DNA from: JAGWBD01 sp965197455
GTDB taxonomy: Bacteria; Chloroflexota; Anaerolineae; Aggregatilineales; Phototrophicaceae
NCBI GenBank assembly: GCA_965197455.1
Contig: OZ240208.1
Coordinates: forward strand, 558,001-622,000
Direction of reading: 5' to 3'
DNA length: 64,000 bases
This document shows, piece after piece, positions 52,473 to 60,279 of this stretch. Made by a program: the position numbers and the translations under genes. A model generated the notes under the pieces. It did no database searches. It was not told where the DNA came from and saw nothing but the letters and a program-made list of their open reading frames with translations. Within the stretch, counting starts at the first letter, position 1. Every line of letters starts with the position of its first letter.

Positions 52473-52501
52473 AGGTTAGCCCCGGTTAGCCAGCCTGTCA
52501 A
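52473..52501 (-). promoter_or_regulatory. Promoter of the his operon
   Basis: A perfect TTGACA (52496-52501) lies 17 nt from TAACCT (52473-52478) on the minus strand. The first base of the leader-peptide ATG (52466) is 7 nt past the -10 box, so the transcript would start at or beside it. Confidence 0.6.
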
Positions 52502-52524
52502 GTGTCGGGTAGCGGGCCGTTCGC

Positions 52525-52533
52525 TGTTACAAT
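52525..52533 (+). promoter_or_regulatory. Extended -10 promoter of the SAM hydrolase/murA operon
   Basis: TGTTACAAT at 52525-52533 is an extended -10 box (TGn-TACAAT). No good -35 is seen. Transcription would start near 52540, giving a 20-nt leader with GAGGA 6 nt before the GTG at 52560. Confidence 0.5.
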
Positions 52534-52559
52534 GCACGCAGGAAGACTGAGGAACATCT

Positions 52560-53408
52560 GTGAAAGCAACGATCGCCATTTTGACCGACTTTGGCACGCG
52601 CGACCCCTCGGTCGGTGTGATGAAGGGCGTGATACGAAACATCTGCCCGGCGGCGGAGTTCATCGACATTTCGCACGAGATTGAGGCGCAGGATCTGCGG
52701 CAGGCGGCGTTCACCCTGCTGACTGGCTGGCGCTGGTTCCCTGCCGGCACGATTTTCCTGGTCGTTGTGGATCCAGGCGTGGGCAGCGAGCGACGTCCTG
52801 TGGCCGTCGCGGCGGATGGTATGTTCTTCGTCGCGCCAGACAACGGCCTGCTTTCGTGGCTGCTGGCGGAGACGCAACTGGAGCAGGCTGTCGCGGCTGT
52901 GGACTCCCGGTGGCATCTTACTGATGCCAGCCAGACCTTTCATGGCAGGGACGTCTTTGCGCCGTTGGCTGCACACCTGGCCTGTGGACGGACGCTGTCG
53001 GAGCTGGGTCCGACGATCTCTGATCTGCAGCAACTGCCGGTTCCCCTGCTGGAAGCAGAGCCAGGCAAGTTCACTGTCGAAGTGCTGCACATCGACCACT
53101 TTGGCAACCTGGTGACCAGCCTGGGGAGGTTTCGCTGGACAGGCCCGGACGAACTCAGTCTTGAAACGCGTTTTGGCAATGCTGCTTCCTGTGTCCTGCC
53201 CGCCAGCAGCGTGTGCATCCAGTCTGGCTGTCATGCTTTCAAGGGCGTATGCAGCACCTTCAGCGCGGTGGCGCCTGGAGAGGCTGTGGCCTACATTGGC
53301 AGCAGCGGCTTCCTGGAACTGGCGGTCAATCAGGGTAACGCAGCAAAGCGATTCGGCAACCAGTTGGGCGACCGGATCGAGGTGACCTGGCCATGCAGCA
53401 GTTCATAA
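52560..53408 (+). CDS. SAM hydroxide adenosyltransferase (DUF62/SAM hydrolase family)
   Basis: This 282-residue protein of the DUF62/fluorinase-like family has IAILTDFGTRDPSVGVMKGV at the N-terminus, FLVVVDPGVGSERRPVAV, FVAPDNGLLSWLL and HGRDVFAPLAAHLA, with the C-terminal segment IDHFGNLVTS. Non-halogenating members split S-adenosylmethionine with water into adenosine and methionine. The halogenase-specific loop is not evident. The start is GTG at 52560 with GAGGA upstream. The gene overlaps murA by 16 nt and stands back to back with the his operon. Confidence 0.9.
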   Translation: MKATIAILTDFGTRDPSVGVMKGVIRNICPAAEFIDISHEIEAQDLRQAAFTLLTGWRWFPAGTIFLVVVDPGVGSERRPVAVAADGMFFVAPDNGLLSWLLAETQLEQAVAAVDSRWHLTDASQTFHGRDVFAPLAAHLACGRTLSELGPTISDLQQLPVPLLEAEPGKFTVEVLHIDHFGNLVTSLGRFRWTGPDELSLETRFGNAASCVLPASSVCIQSGCHAFKGVCSTFSAVAPGEAVAYIGSSGFLELAVNQGNAAKRFGNQLGDRIEVTWPCSSS

Positions 53409-54712
53409 TCGAGGGCGGCCGTCCGCTGACTGGCACAATGCGCGCGCGCGGCAACAAGAATGCCGCGACCAAGATGCTGCCCGCCTGTTTGCTCACCGAC
53501 GAACCGGTGCTGTTGCACAACGTGCCGGACATCGTCGACGTGCACGTCGAAATCGAGATGATGCGCCAACTGGGCGCGGAAGTTTGCTGGACAGGCCCGG
53601 CGACACTGCGAGTGCATGCGCGGGAGGTGCGGCACACAGAACTGGACGCTGACCTGGCGACGCGCATCCGCGCCAGCGTGGTATTTCCTGGGGCGCTGCT
53701 GGGGCGCAGGGGCGCGGCTGTTCTGCCGCTGCCAGGCGGCGACCTGATTGGCGAGCGCCGTCTGGACACGCACATCGTGGCATTGCGTCAACTGGGCGTG
53801 CAGGTCGAGTTTGACGGGCGCGCGCTCCACATGCGCGCCAACGAGCTGCGTGGCGCTGAAATCCTGTTGCCCGAAGCGAGCGTCACGGCAACCGAGAATC
53901 TCATTCTCGCCGCGGTGCTGGCGCGCGGCCGGACGGTGCTCAACAACGCTGCTGGCGAGCCTCACATCCAGGACCTGTGCCGCATGCTGAACGCGCTCGG
54001 CGCCAAAATCGAGGGTGCCGGTTCGAATCGCATTGCGATCACTGGCGTCACACGCCTGCGCGGTGGCGAGGCGCGGGTCGGCGCGGACTTCATGGAAGTC
54101 GGCAGTTTCATCGGCGCAGCGGTGGTCACCGGCGGTGAGCTGCTCATTCAGGATGCCGACCCCGGCTACCTGGACATGATCGCCATGGTTTTTGGACGCC
54201 TCGGCGTGCACTGGGAAGTGCGCGGCGCAGACCTGTTTGTGCCTGGCAAGCAATCCCTGACCGTAGTGCCCGACATGGGTGGACGGATCCCGGTCATCAA
54301 GGCGCAGCCCTGGCCAGGCTTCCCGCCGGACCTGATGAGTATCGCGCTGGTGGTGGCAACCTGCAGTGCCGGCGCCGTCTTGTTTCATGACTGGATGTAC
54401 GAGAGTCGCTTTTTCTTCACGGACAATCTGACGCGAATGGGGGCGCGCATCACCCTGCTTGATCCCCATCGCGTGCTGGTACAGGGCCCAACGGTCTTTC
54501 GCGCTGCAAACTACATCTCCAGCCCGGATATACGTGCAGGGATGGCGATGTTGCTGGCGGCGCTGGCAGCCAGGGGCGTGACGCGTATTGCCAACATCCA
54601 GCAGATTGACCGGGGCTACGAACGGGTGGAGGAGACTCTCAATTCGCTGGGGGCGCGCATTTCACGCGTCAGCGACGAAACTACGGATTCGCCTGAGGTC
54701 CATCCTGACTGA
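53393..54712 (+). CDS. murA: UDP-GlcNAc enolpyruvyl transferase with Asp in place of the active-site Cys
   Basis: This 439-residue EPSP-synthase-fold enzyme transfers enolpyruvate from PEP to UDP-GlcNAc, the first committed step of peptidoglycan synthesis. GNKNAATKMLP holds the Lys 22/Asn 23 pair. The mobile loop reads LPGGDLIGERRLDTH, where Asp 117 takes the place of the fosfomycin-target Cys of GGCAIGARP. The catalytic Asp is in WPGFPPDLMSI. Natural Cys-to-Asp variants (for example mycobacterial MurA) stay active and resist fosfomycin, so resistance is expected here. The gene overlaps the SAM hydrolase gene by 16 nt, and its last 32 nt overlap the convergent selB gene. Confidence 0.9.
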   Translation: MQQFIIEGGRPLTGTMRARGNKNAATKMLPACLLTDEPVLLHNVPDIVDVHVEIEMMRQLGAEVCWTGPATLRVHAREVRHTELDADLATRIRASVVFPGALLGRRGAAVLPLPGGDLIGERRLDTHIVALRQLGVQVEFDGRALHMRANELRGAEILLPEASVTATENLILAAVLARGRTVLNNAAGEPHIQDLCRMLNALGAKIEGAGSNRIAITGVTRLRGGEARVGADFMEVGSFIGAAVVTGGELLIQDADPGYLDMIAMVFGRLGVHWEVRGADLFVPGKQSLTVVPDMGGRIPVIKAQPWPGFPPDLMSIALVVATCSAGAVLFHDWMYESRFFFTDNLTRMGARITLLDPHRVLVQGPTVFRAANYISSPDIRAGMAMLLAALAARGVTRIANIQQIDRGYERVEETLNSLGARISRVSDETTDSPEVHPD

Positions 54713-56591
54713 CCCCGGCAGGAACCGGGGCGGAGCCGCGCACGCGCACGTCTTCCCTGCGCCGGGTGACGCGCGCGTCGTCGAGTGACTCCAGCAAGCC
54801 AATTGCGTATTTGCGCGAAGTTCCGAAGCGGTCTCGCAGTTGGCTGGCGCTGACGGAGCCATCGCGCTCAATGATTTCCAGAACGGCCCGCACCAACTCG
54901 CGCCAGGCAGCCACGCCAAACAAAATTTCAGGTGCCACGCGCACGATCGCCCCGCTTTCCAGCAGTGCGCCAAGCAGTTCCTCGCCAGTGACAGCCACGG
55001 CCTCCGTCCATGAAGGTGGCGTGTAAGGGTTTTCCTGCAGTAGCGTCATCAGCCTGTCCGCCTGGTCTTGCTGCTGCTGCGTAAAGCGGATCTCATGTGC
55101 GCTCAGTCGAACGACGTCATCCTCACTGTCTACTGCGACATCCTGTTCAATCAGGGCAGTGAGCGTAGTCTGTTCCAGTCGCAACTGACTGCGCACGGCT
55201 TCGCGCGGCATCCCGCGGCGCAGGGGATAGTGTCGGTGGAAGTCTGCCAGCAGGGCCTGCAATTGTTGCGTCAACGCCTGCCAGTCCGACCGCGCCAGCC
55301 AGCGCGGGCCAGCCAGTGCGACCAGCAGATTCTGTTGCAAGGCATCCGCCAGGGCGGTCTCCAGCGCGGCGCTGCCGAAGCCGCTCGCCAGTTGCAGTTC
55401 ACTGCGCGTGCGCGGCTTGCGGCCACCGGCGGCCAGCGCCAGCCGTTGCGCCGGGCTGCCTTCGGCGTTTATTTGCATGCGACGCAGCACCTGCGTCTGA
55501 TTGCGCTTCCAGTTGCGGCCGGGATGCGGGTCGATGACGACTCCACCGCCGATTGTTTCTGCGGGGGAGGGACGGCGCAAGATGAAGCGGTCGTTGTACG
55601 CCAGTGGAACCGGCCTGGCCAGGCGCAGTTGCAGCCAGCCGCTGGCACCCGGCGTCAGTTCATCACCCGACAGCAGGCGAACACGTGCGCTGGTCTCGGC
55701 TGTGCCAGAGAAAAGCTTGACTTCTGCATTGTGGCGCAGGGGACGGGACGCAGTGGACAGGTAACGAAAGGTCACGTCCGCCAGCGTGGTGCTGCGCAGT
55801 TGACCAGGCTTGCTCAATACATGACCGCGCGCGATCGTTGCCTTTGCAAGACCACTGATGTTGACAGCCACGCGTGTGCCGGGAAGTGCACTCTGGACTT
55901 TCTGCTGGTAACTCTGCAAGCCGCGTATGCGTCCGCCCAGAGACCCTGGATGCAGCTCGATCTCGTCGCCAATGTGAAGCGCGCCCCCGGTCAGGGTACC
56001 GGTGACAACCGTGCCAAAGCCACTCATGGTGAAGACGCGATCCACCGGCAAACGTGGCTGGCCTGCATCCGGGCGTTCCTGCCGTGTGGCCAGGACTGTG
56101 CCGAGGCAATCCAGCAACTCGTTAATACCCACATCTGTTGTGGCCGAAACCGGCACCATCGGCGCATCAGCCAGGCAAGTGCCGTCGAGCAACTCGAGCA
56201 CATCTTCCTTGACCAGCTCCAGCCATTCCGGATCGTCGACCAGATCCACCCGCGTCAGCGCGACCAGACCGGCATCAATGCCGAGCAAATCGAGGATGGC
56301 CAGGTGCTCGCGGGTCTGTGGCATGACGCCTTCGTCCGCGGCCACAACCAGCAGGGCCGCATCAATGCCACCAACGCCCGCCAGCATGTTCTCGATGAAG
56401 TCACGATGTCCGGGGACGTCGACGATGCCCAGGGTTTCCCCGTCCGGCAGGGTCAGCCAGGCGAAGCCCAGGTCAATGGTGAGCGCGCGCGCCTTCTCTT
56501 CAGCGAGGCGGTCAGGATCGATGCCGGTCAGGCGTTGTACGAGTGTGGATTTGCCATGATCGACATGGCCGGCGGTGCCGATAACGCGCAT
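54681..56591 (-). CDS. selB: Selenocysteine-specific elongation factor
   Basis: This 636-residue translational GTPase delivers Sec-tRNA to UGA codons beside a SECIS element. G1 is GHVDHGKST, G2 is ALTIDLGFAW, G3 is DVPGHRDF and G4 is LTRVDLVDD (TRVD instead of NKxD-type TKxD). Three beta-barrel domains follow, including FTMSGFGTVVTGTLTGG. Winged-helix domains end the protein, with FGTSRKYAIGLLESLDD near the C-terminus. ITIDLGFA is characteristic of SelB and separates it from EF-Tu. It starts 2 nt after the upstream coiled-coil gene. No selA, selD, tRNA-Sec or selenoprotein gene is visible in the window. Confidence 0.92.
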   Translation of the reverse strand: MRVIGTAGHVDHGKSTLVQRLTGIDPDRLAEEKARALTIDLGFAWLTLPDGETLGIVDVPGHRDFIENMLAGVGGIDAALLVVAADEGVMPQTREHLAILDLLGIDAGLVALTRVDLVDDPEWLELVKEDVLELLDGTCLADAPMVPVSATTDVGINELLDCLGTVLATRQERPDAGQPRLPVDRVFTMSGFGTVVTGTLTGGALHIGDEIELHPGSLGGRIRGLQSYQQKVQSALPGTRVAVNISGLAKATIARGHVLSKPGQLRSTTLADVTFRYLSTASRPLRHNAEVKLFSGTAETSARVRLLSGDELTPGASGWLQLRLARPVPLAYNDRFILRRPSPAETIGGGVVIDPHPGRNWKRNQTQVLRRMQINAEGSPAQRLALAAGGRKPRTRSELQLASGFGSAALETALADALQQNLLVALAGPRWLARSDWQALTQQLQALLADFHRHYPLRRGMPREAVRSQLRLEQTTLTALIEQDVAVDSEDDVVRLSAHEIRFTQQQQDQADRLMTLLQENPYTPPSWTEAVAVTGEELLGALLESGAIVRVAPEILFGVAAWRELVRAVLEIIERDGSVSASQLRDRFGTSRKYAIGLLESLDDARVTRRREDVRVRGSAPVPAGVSQDGPQANP

Positions 56592-56593
56592 GG

Positions 56594-57841
56594 TCAGTCG
56601 TTTGCGCTGTCAGTTCCGTTGGCGCCGGGAACGTCGTCTTCGCCGGGCTGAAGGAAGTTGGTGTCCTGCTCCTGGTCATAATCCTGCAGCAGCGCAATAT
56701 CACGCTCGTGGTAGCGGCGCACACGTTCGCGCTCGAGATTCCAGATGCGCTCCAGCGCATCCTCGATCGGCGGAAAGCGCTCACGCAGTTCGTCAATCTC
56801 CTTGACGAAGCGTTCAAACTCGCGGTCATGGCTGCGCCAGACTTCATCGTTGGCCAGGGTGAACTGCTTGCGGCGGCGCTGATCCTCGTTGCCAAGCCGC
56901 TCCCAGTCCTGGCGCAGGCGCTCCTCAGCGATTCGCTGAACCTCGATCAGTTCGTTGAAGCGCTGCTCAAGGCGCTCCTGGCCGCGTTCAAAGCGCTCCA
57001 CCAGCGCCTTCATCTCACGAAAGACCTCACCCCAGGTTTCGAAACGCCGGGTGAAGCGCTCCATGGTGCCGTCAAAATCAATGAAGCGGGCGCCGTAGGC
57101 CTCGATTTGCTGTTCTCTTTGCTGGGTCTGCAGCACCTGGCCGTCAATGAAGGTCTGAATTGTTTCACGCCGTTCCAGCTCGCCAGTCGCAATCTCGCGC
57201 AACTGTCCTTCCGTGCGCAGCACCAGGTTTTCAAGCAACTCCAGTTTGCTGCGATCAGCGTCAATCTGCTTTTGCAACTCTGGCAGTTCTGCGGCAGTGA
57301 CGGCGTTGCTGCGGCTGTCCTGTCGTCGTTGCTCCTCAAGCATGGTCAGGCGACGATCCGGTTCTTCCAGCCTGCGAAAGAGATCGTCCATGCGCTGACT
57401 CAGTTCGTACATCGAGCTGGTGACACGGTCACTTTCGATTTGCATGGATGGCATGCCGGTTTGCTTGCGCTGCAGTTCCTCGACCTTGTTGCCGAGTTCG
57501 CGCAAGGGCCGCTCCAACTGCTCCCGCAGCAGTTCTGCGCGACGACCGACATCCGCTTCTGCGTTTTTGCGGCGCGCTTCGCCGGTCTCCAGCCGTTGCA
57601 GCAACTCCGAGCGCAGGCCTTCGACGATTTCATTCTCCCGGTTCGCGCCAGGCTGGCTGTTGCGCAGGGTGGAATGTTCGCTTTCCACCCCATTGAGGCG
57701 GGTTTGCAGTGCGTCCAGCATTTCCTGTTGGCGGGCAAGTCGCTCCTCGAGCAGGGCGATGCTGGACTTGTCGCGGCGGCGCTCCTCGTCCAGCCATTCA
57801 ATCATGCGTGCAGTCTGATTGATGTTGATGTCCACAGGCAT
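56594..57841 (-). CDS. Long coiled-coil protein of unknown function
   Basis: This 415-residue protein is almost wholly charged alpha-helical sequence. Heptad-like runs include RRRDKSSIALLEERLARQQE, RAELLREQLERPLRELGNK and LVERFERGQERLEQRFNELI. The tail is acidic and disordered (EDDVPGANGTDSAND). No signal peptide, membrane segment or enzymatic motif is seen, so it is probably a cytoplasmic structural or scaffold protein. A conserved family could not be named. It is preceded by an extended -10 box (TGC-TATACT) and lies directly upstream of selB, with which it is likely co-transcribed. Confidence 0.75.
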   Translation of the reverse strand: MPVDININQTARMIEWLDEERRRDKSSIALLEERLARQQEMLDALQTRLNGVESEHSTLRNSQPGANRENEIVEGLRSELLQRLETGEARRKNAEADVGRRAELLREQLERPLRELGNKVEELQRKQTGMPSMQIESDRVTSSMYELSQRMDDLFRRLEEPDRRLTMLEEQRRQDSRSNAVTAAELPELQKQIDADRSKLELLENLVLRTEGQLREIATGELERRETIQTFIDGQVLQTQQREQQIEAYGARFIDFDGTMERFTRRFETWGEVFREMKALVERFERGQERLEQRFNELIEVQRIAEERLRQDWERLGNEDQRRRKQFTLANDEVWRSHDREFERFVKEIDELRERFPPIEDALERIWNLERERVRRYHERDIALLQDYDQEQDTNFLQPGEDDVPGANGTDSAND

Positions 57842-57879
57842 CGCCTCACTATCTGGCGCGGCGCACCGTCGCCAATGTT

Positions 57880-57888
57880 AGTATAGCA
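57880..57888 (-). promoter_or_regulatory. Extended -10 promoter of the coiled-coil/selB operon
   Basis: On the minus strand TGCTATACT (57888-57880) is an extended -10 box (TGn-TATACT) without a clear -35. The start site would be near 57873, giving a leader of about 32 nt. It stands back to back with the dGTPase promoter. Confidence 0.5.
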
Positions 57889-57911
57889 TATTGCAGTCTT
57901 GCTGGCGGTCG

Positions 57912-57939
57912 TTGCACAAGCGCTGGTCGCCCTTACAAT
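57912..57939 (+). promoter_or_regulatory. Promoter of the dGTPase/kinase operon
   Basis: TTGCAC (57912-57917) and TACAAT (57934-57939) are 16 nt apart. Transcription would start near 57946, which argues for the ATG at 57974 and against earlier Met codons. Confidence 0.5.
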
Positions 57940-57973
57940 GAAGACAAGACAGGCGGGCAGGCAGGAAAGCGGC

Positions 57974-59125
57974 ATGATTCGGAATCGGGAGCAGCTGGAA
58001 TGCAGCGAGGCTGCTGTGCTCGCGCCTTACGCGTTGCTCAGCGGGCGCAGCCAGGGCAGACAGTTCACGGAGCCCGAGCCCTCACACCGTACGGCGTTCC
58101 AGCGCGATCGCGATCGCATCATCCATTCGGCAGCCTTTCGCCGCCTGGAATACAAGACCCAGGTGTTCGTCAACGATGCCGGGGATTACTATCGCACGCG
58201 CCTGACACACACGCTGGAGATGGCGCAGGTTGGACGGACGCTGGCGCGGGCGCTGGCAGCCAATGAGGATCTGGTCGAGGCGATTTGCCTGGCGCATGAC
58301 CTGGGACATCCCCCCTTTGGCCATGTCGGCGAGCACATGCTTGACCGCCTGGCAGCCGACGTGGGCGGCTTCGACCACAATCTGCAAGGCTGGCGCATCG
58401 TCACCCGTCTGGAACGGCGCTACCCTGGCTGGCACGGTCTGAACCTGACCCTGGAGACTCTGGAAGGAATTCTGCGGCACGAAACGGTTCGCGACCTGGC
58501 GGCCCTCGCGGGGTTCGAGGCAGGGTTGCGCGGCAGTCTGGAGGCGCAGATCGCCAACATCAGCGACGCGCTGGCCTACAACGCGCACGACCTGGATGAC
58601 GGCCTGCAAGCCGGTTTGTTGCGCACGGATGCGCTTGAGACCCTGGAGATCTGGCACGTGCTTTGTGGCCGGACCGGCTGGCGCGGCGGCTTGCCGGATG
58701 ACGTGACTCGACACCAGCTCGTGCGCGAGCTGGTTGGGCTGCAAGTCTCTGATGTGCTGGAAACATCAGCGCAGGGTCTGCAGGCGCTGAAGCCAGCGAC
58801 AACGCAGGATATTCAGCAACATGGTGTGGACGTGGTCGGACACAGCCAGTGGCTGTTGGACAGAAATCAGGAGCTGGCGGACTTTCTGTACGTCCATCTG
58901 TACCAGCACGAGCGCATTGCGCAGATGGCACAACGCGCAGAACGCTGCCTTGACGTGATTTATCATGGCTGTATGGCGAGGCCGGAGACGCTGCCGCAGC
59001 CTTGGCGCGCTCGCCTGGCGCATGGCGAGCACAGCCGCGTGGTGGTAGATTTCATTGCCAGTCTGACGGACCGCAGCGCCTTGCAGGCGGCCGAAAAATT
59101 GTCAGGGTCTGCACTGGAAAACTGA
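57974..59125 (+). CDS. Deoxyguanosinetriphosphate triphosphohydrolase-like protein
   Basis: This 383-residue HD-domain protein has the dGTPase signature RDRDRIIHSAAFRRLEYKTQ, the HD metal ligands in RLTHTLEMAQVGRTL and CLAHDLGHPPFGHVGE, and later NISDALAYNAHDLDDGL. It cleaves dGTP (or other dNTPs, or only as an activated complex) to the nucleoside and triphosphate. Its length fits the type 2 family without the E. coli insertions. I place the start at 57974 because the predicted promoter lies just upstream and a GGAAAG precedes this ATG. The kinase gene follows after 20 nt. Confidence 0.9.
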   Translation: MIRNREQLECSEAAVLAPYALLSGRSQGRQFTEPEPSHRTAFQRDRDRIIHSAAFRRLEYKTQVFVNDAGDYYRTRLTHTLEMAQVGRTLARALAANEDLVEAICLAHDLGHPPFGHVGEHMLDRLAADVGGFDHNLQGWRIVTRLERRYPGWHGLNLTLETLEGILRHETVRDLAALAGFEAGLRGSLEAQIANISDALAYNAHDLDDGLQAGLLRTDALETLEIWHVLCGRTGWRGGLPDDVTRHQLVRELVGLQVSDVLETSAQGLQALKPATTQDIQQHGVDVVGHSQWLLDRNQELADFLYVHLYQHERIAQMAQRAERCLDVIYHGCMARPETLPQPWRARLAHGEHSRVVVDFIASLTDRSALQAAEKLSGSALEN

Positions 59126-59145
59126 GAGGCAACGCAGACGAAATC

Positions 59146-60273
59146 ATGGCAGCAGGCGACACTTTTCTCAACAAGCGTTACCGGCTCCTGGGCCAGCTGG
59201 GCTCGGGGGGGATGGCGGTCATCTACAAGGCGCTCGACGAACGGTTGGCGCGTACCGTCGCAATCAAGGTGCTGCGTCCCAGCCTGACCAGCGACGCCGG
59301 GTTCGTGAAACGCTTTCGCAACGAGGCCCGCTCGGTCGCACGTCTGGCGCACCCCAACATCGTCACCGTGCATGACGTAGGCAGCGACCAGGACACGCAT
59401 TTCATGGTGATGGAATACGTGGAAGGCCAGGACCTCAAAAAGATTATCCGGCGCGATCGACTGTTGCCGGTCGATCAGGCGCTCGAGTATGCAATCCAGA
59501 TTTGCGCCGGTATCGGCTTCGCGCATCGATCCGGCTATGTGCATGCGGATGTCAAGTCACAAAACATCCTGATGACCAAAGAGCAGCGCGTCAAGGTGGC
59601 TGACTTTGGCATTGCTCAGGCCCTGAGCGACACCCTGCCAGCAAGCGAGCAGCAGATTGTCTGGGGCAGCCCGCATTACTATTCGCCCGAGCAGGCAAAA
59701 GGGTTGCGACCCACACCGGCGGCGGACGTTTACTCGATCGGTGTGGTGCTCTTTGAAATGTTGACCGGAGAACTGCCCTATAGCGGCGACAGCCCGCAGG
59801 AGCTGGCGCAGGCACATGTGAACAAACGCGTGCCGCACGTCATTGATGTCAACCCGGCCGTCCCCGAGAACATTTCAAAAATTGTTCATCGGGTGATGCA
59901 GAAAGAGCCAACGGCGCGCTTTCGCACGGCAGACCAGCTGGGCAAGGTCCTGAACAGTTGTCGCGTACACAGCAAGGCCTACACTGCGCCCGCTCCTGCC
60001 CGCAGCTTCGGGCGCAGCTCCGTGCCGGCGCCGTCGCGGTCTGCTGCTGTGGCAGAAGGGAGCGGCGCGGCCGTCCCCGCGCCACGCCCCGGTACGTCAG
60101 AGAAGCGGGCGACACCTGTTCAGCAAGACATGGCGCCAGCGCCGGAGCAAAGCCCGGGGGCGCTGCTCGAAGGCATAGACCTGGTCACTGTTGCGCTGGC
60201 CTTCGTGGCCCTGCTGGCCGTCGCGGGCCTGATTCCGCTTTACATCATCGTGCTGCAGGCCTGGAACGTCTGA
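59146..60273 (+). CDS. Eukaryotic-type Ser/Thr protein kinase, C-terminally membrane-anchored
   Basis: This 375-residue kinase has the glycine loop LGQLGSGGMAVIYKA, catalytic Lys in VAIKVL, the catalytic loop YVHADVKSQNILM, DFG in VADFGIAQ and the activation end SPHYYSPEQAKG. HRD is replaced by HAD, so it is a non-RD kinase with the catalytic Asp intact. A Ser/Ala/Pro-rich linker follows (residues about 275-335). One membrane helix comes almost at the C-terminus (LVTVALAFVALLAVAGLIPL), leaving only a few residues outside. No PASTA or other sensor domain is present, unlike PknB. It is probably transcribed with the dGTPase gene; targets are unknown. Confidence 0.88.
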   Translation: MAAGDTFLNKRYRLLGQLGSGGMAVIYKALDERLARTVAIKVLRPSLTSDAGFVKRFRNEARSVARLAHPNIVTVHDVGSDQDTHFMVMEYVEGQDLKKIIRRDRLLPVDQALEYAIQICAGIGFAHRSGYVHADVKSQNILMTKEQRVKVADFGIAQALSDTLPASEQQIVWGSPHYYSPEQAKGLRPTPAADVYSIGVVLFEMLTGELPYSGDSPQELAQAHVNKRVPHVIDVNPAVPENISKIVHRVMQKEPTARFRTADQLGKVLNSCRVHSKAYTAPAPARSFGRSSVPAPSRSAAVAEGSGAAVPAPRPGTSEKRATPVQQDMAPAPEQSPGALLEGIDLVTVALAFVALLAVAGLIPLYIIVLQAWNV

Positions 60274-60279
60274 GTTGTT

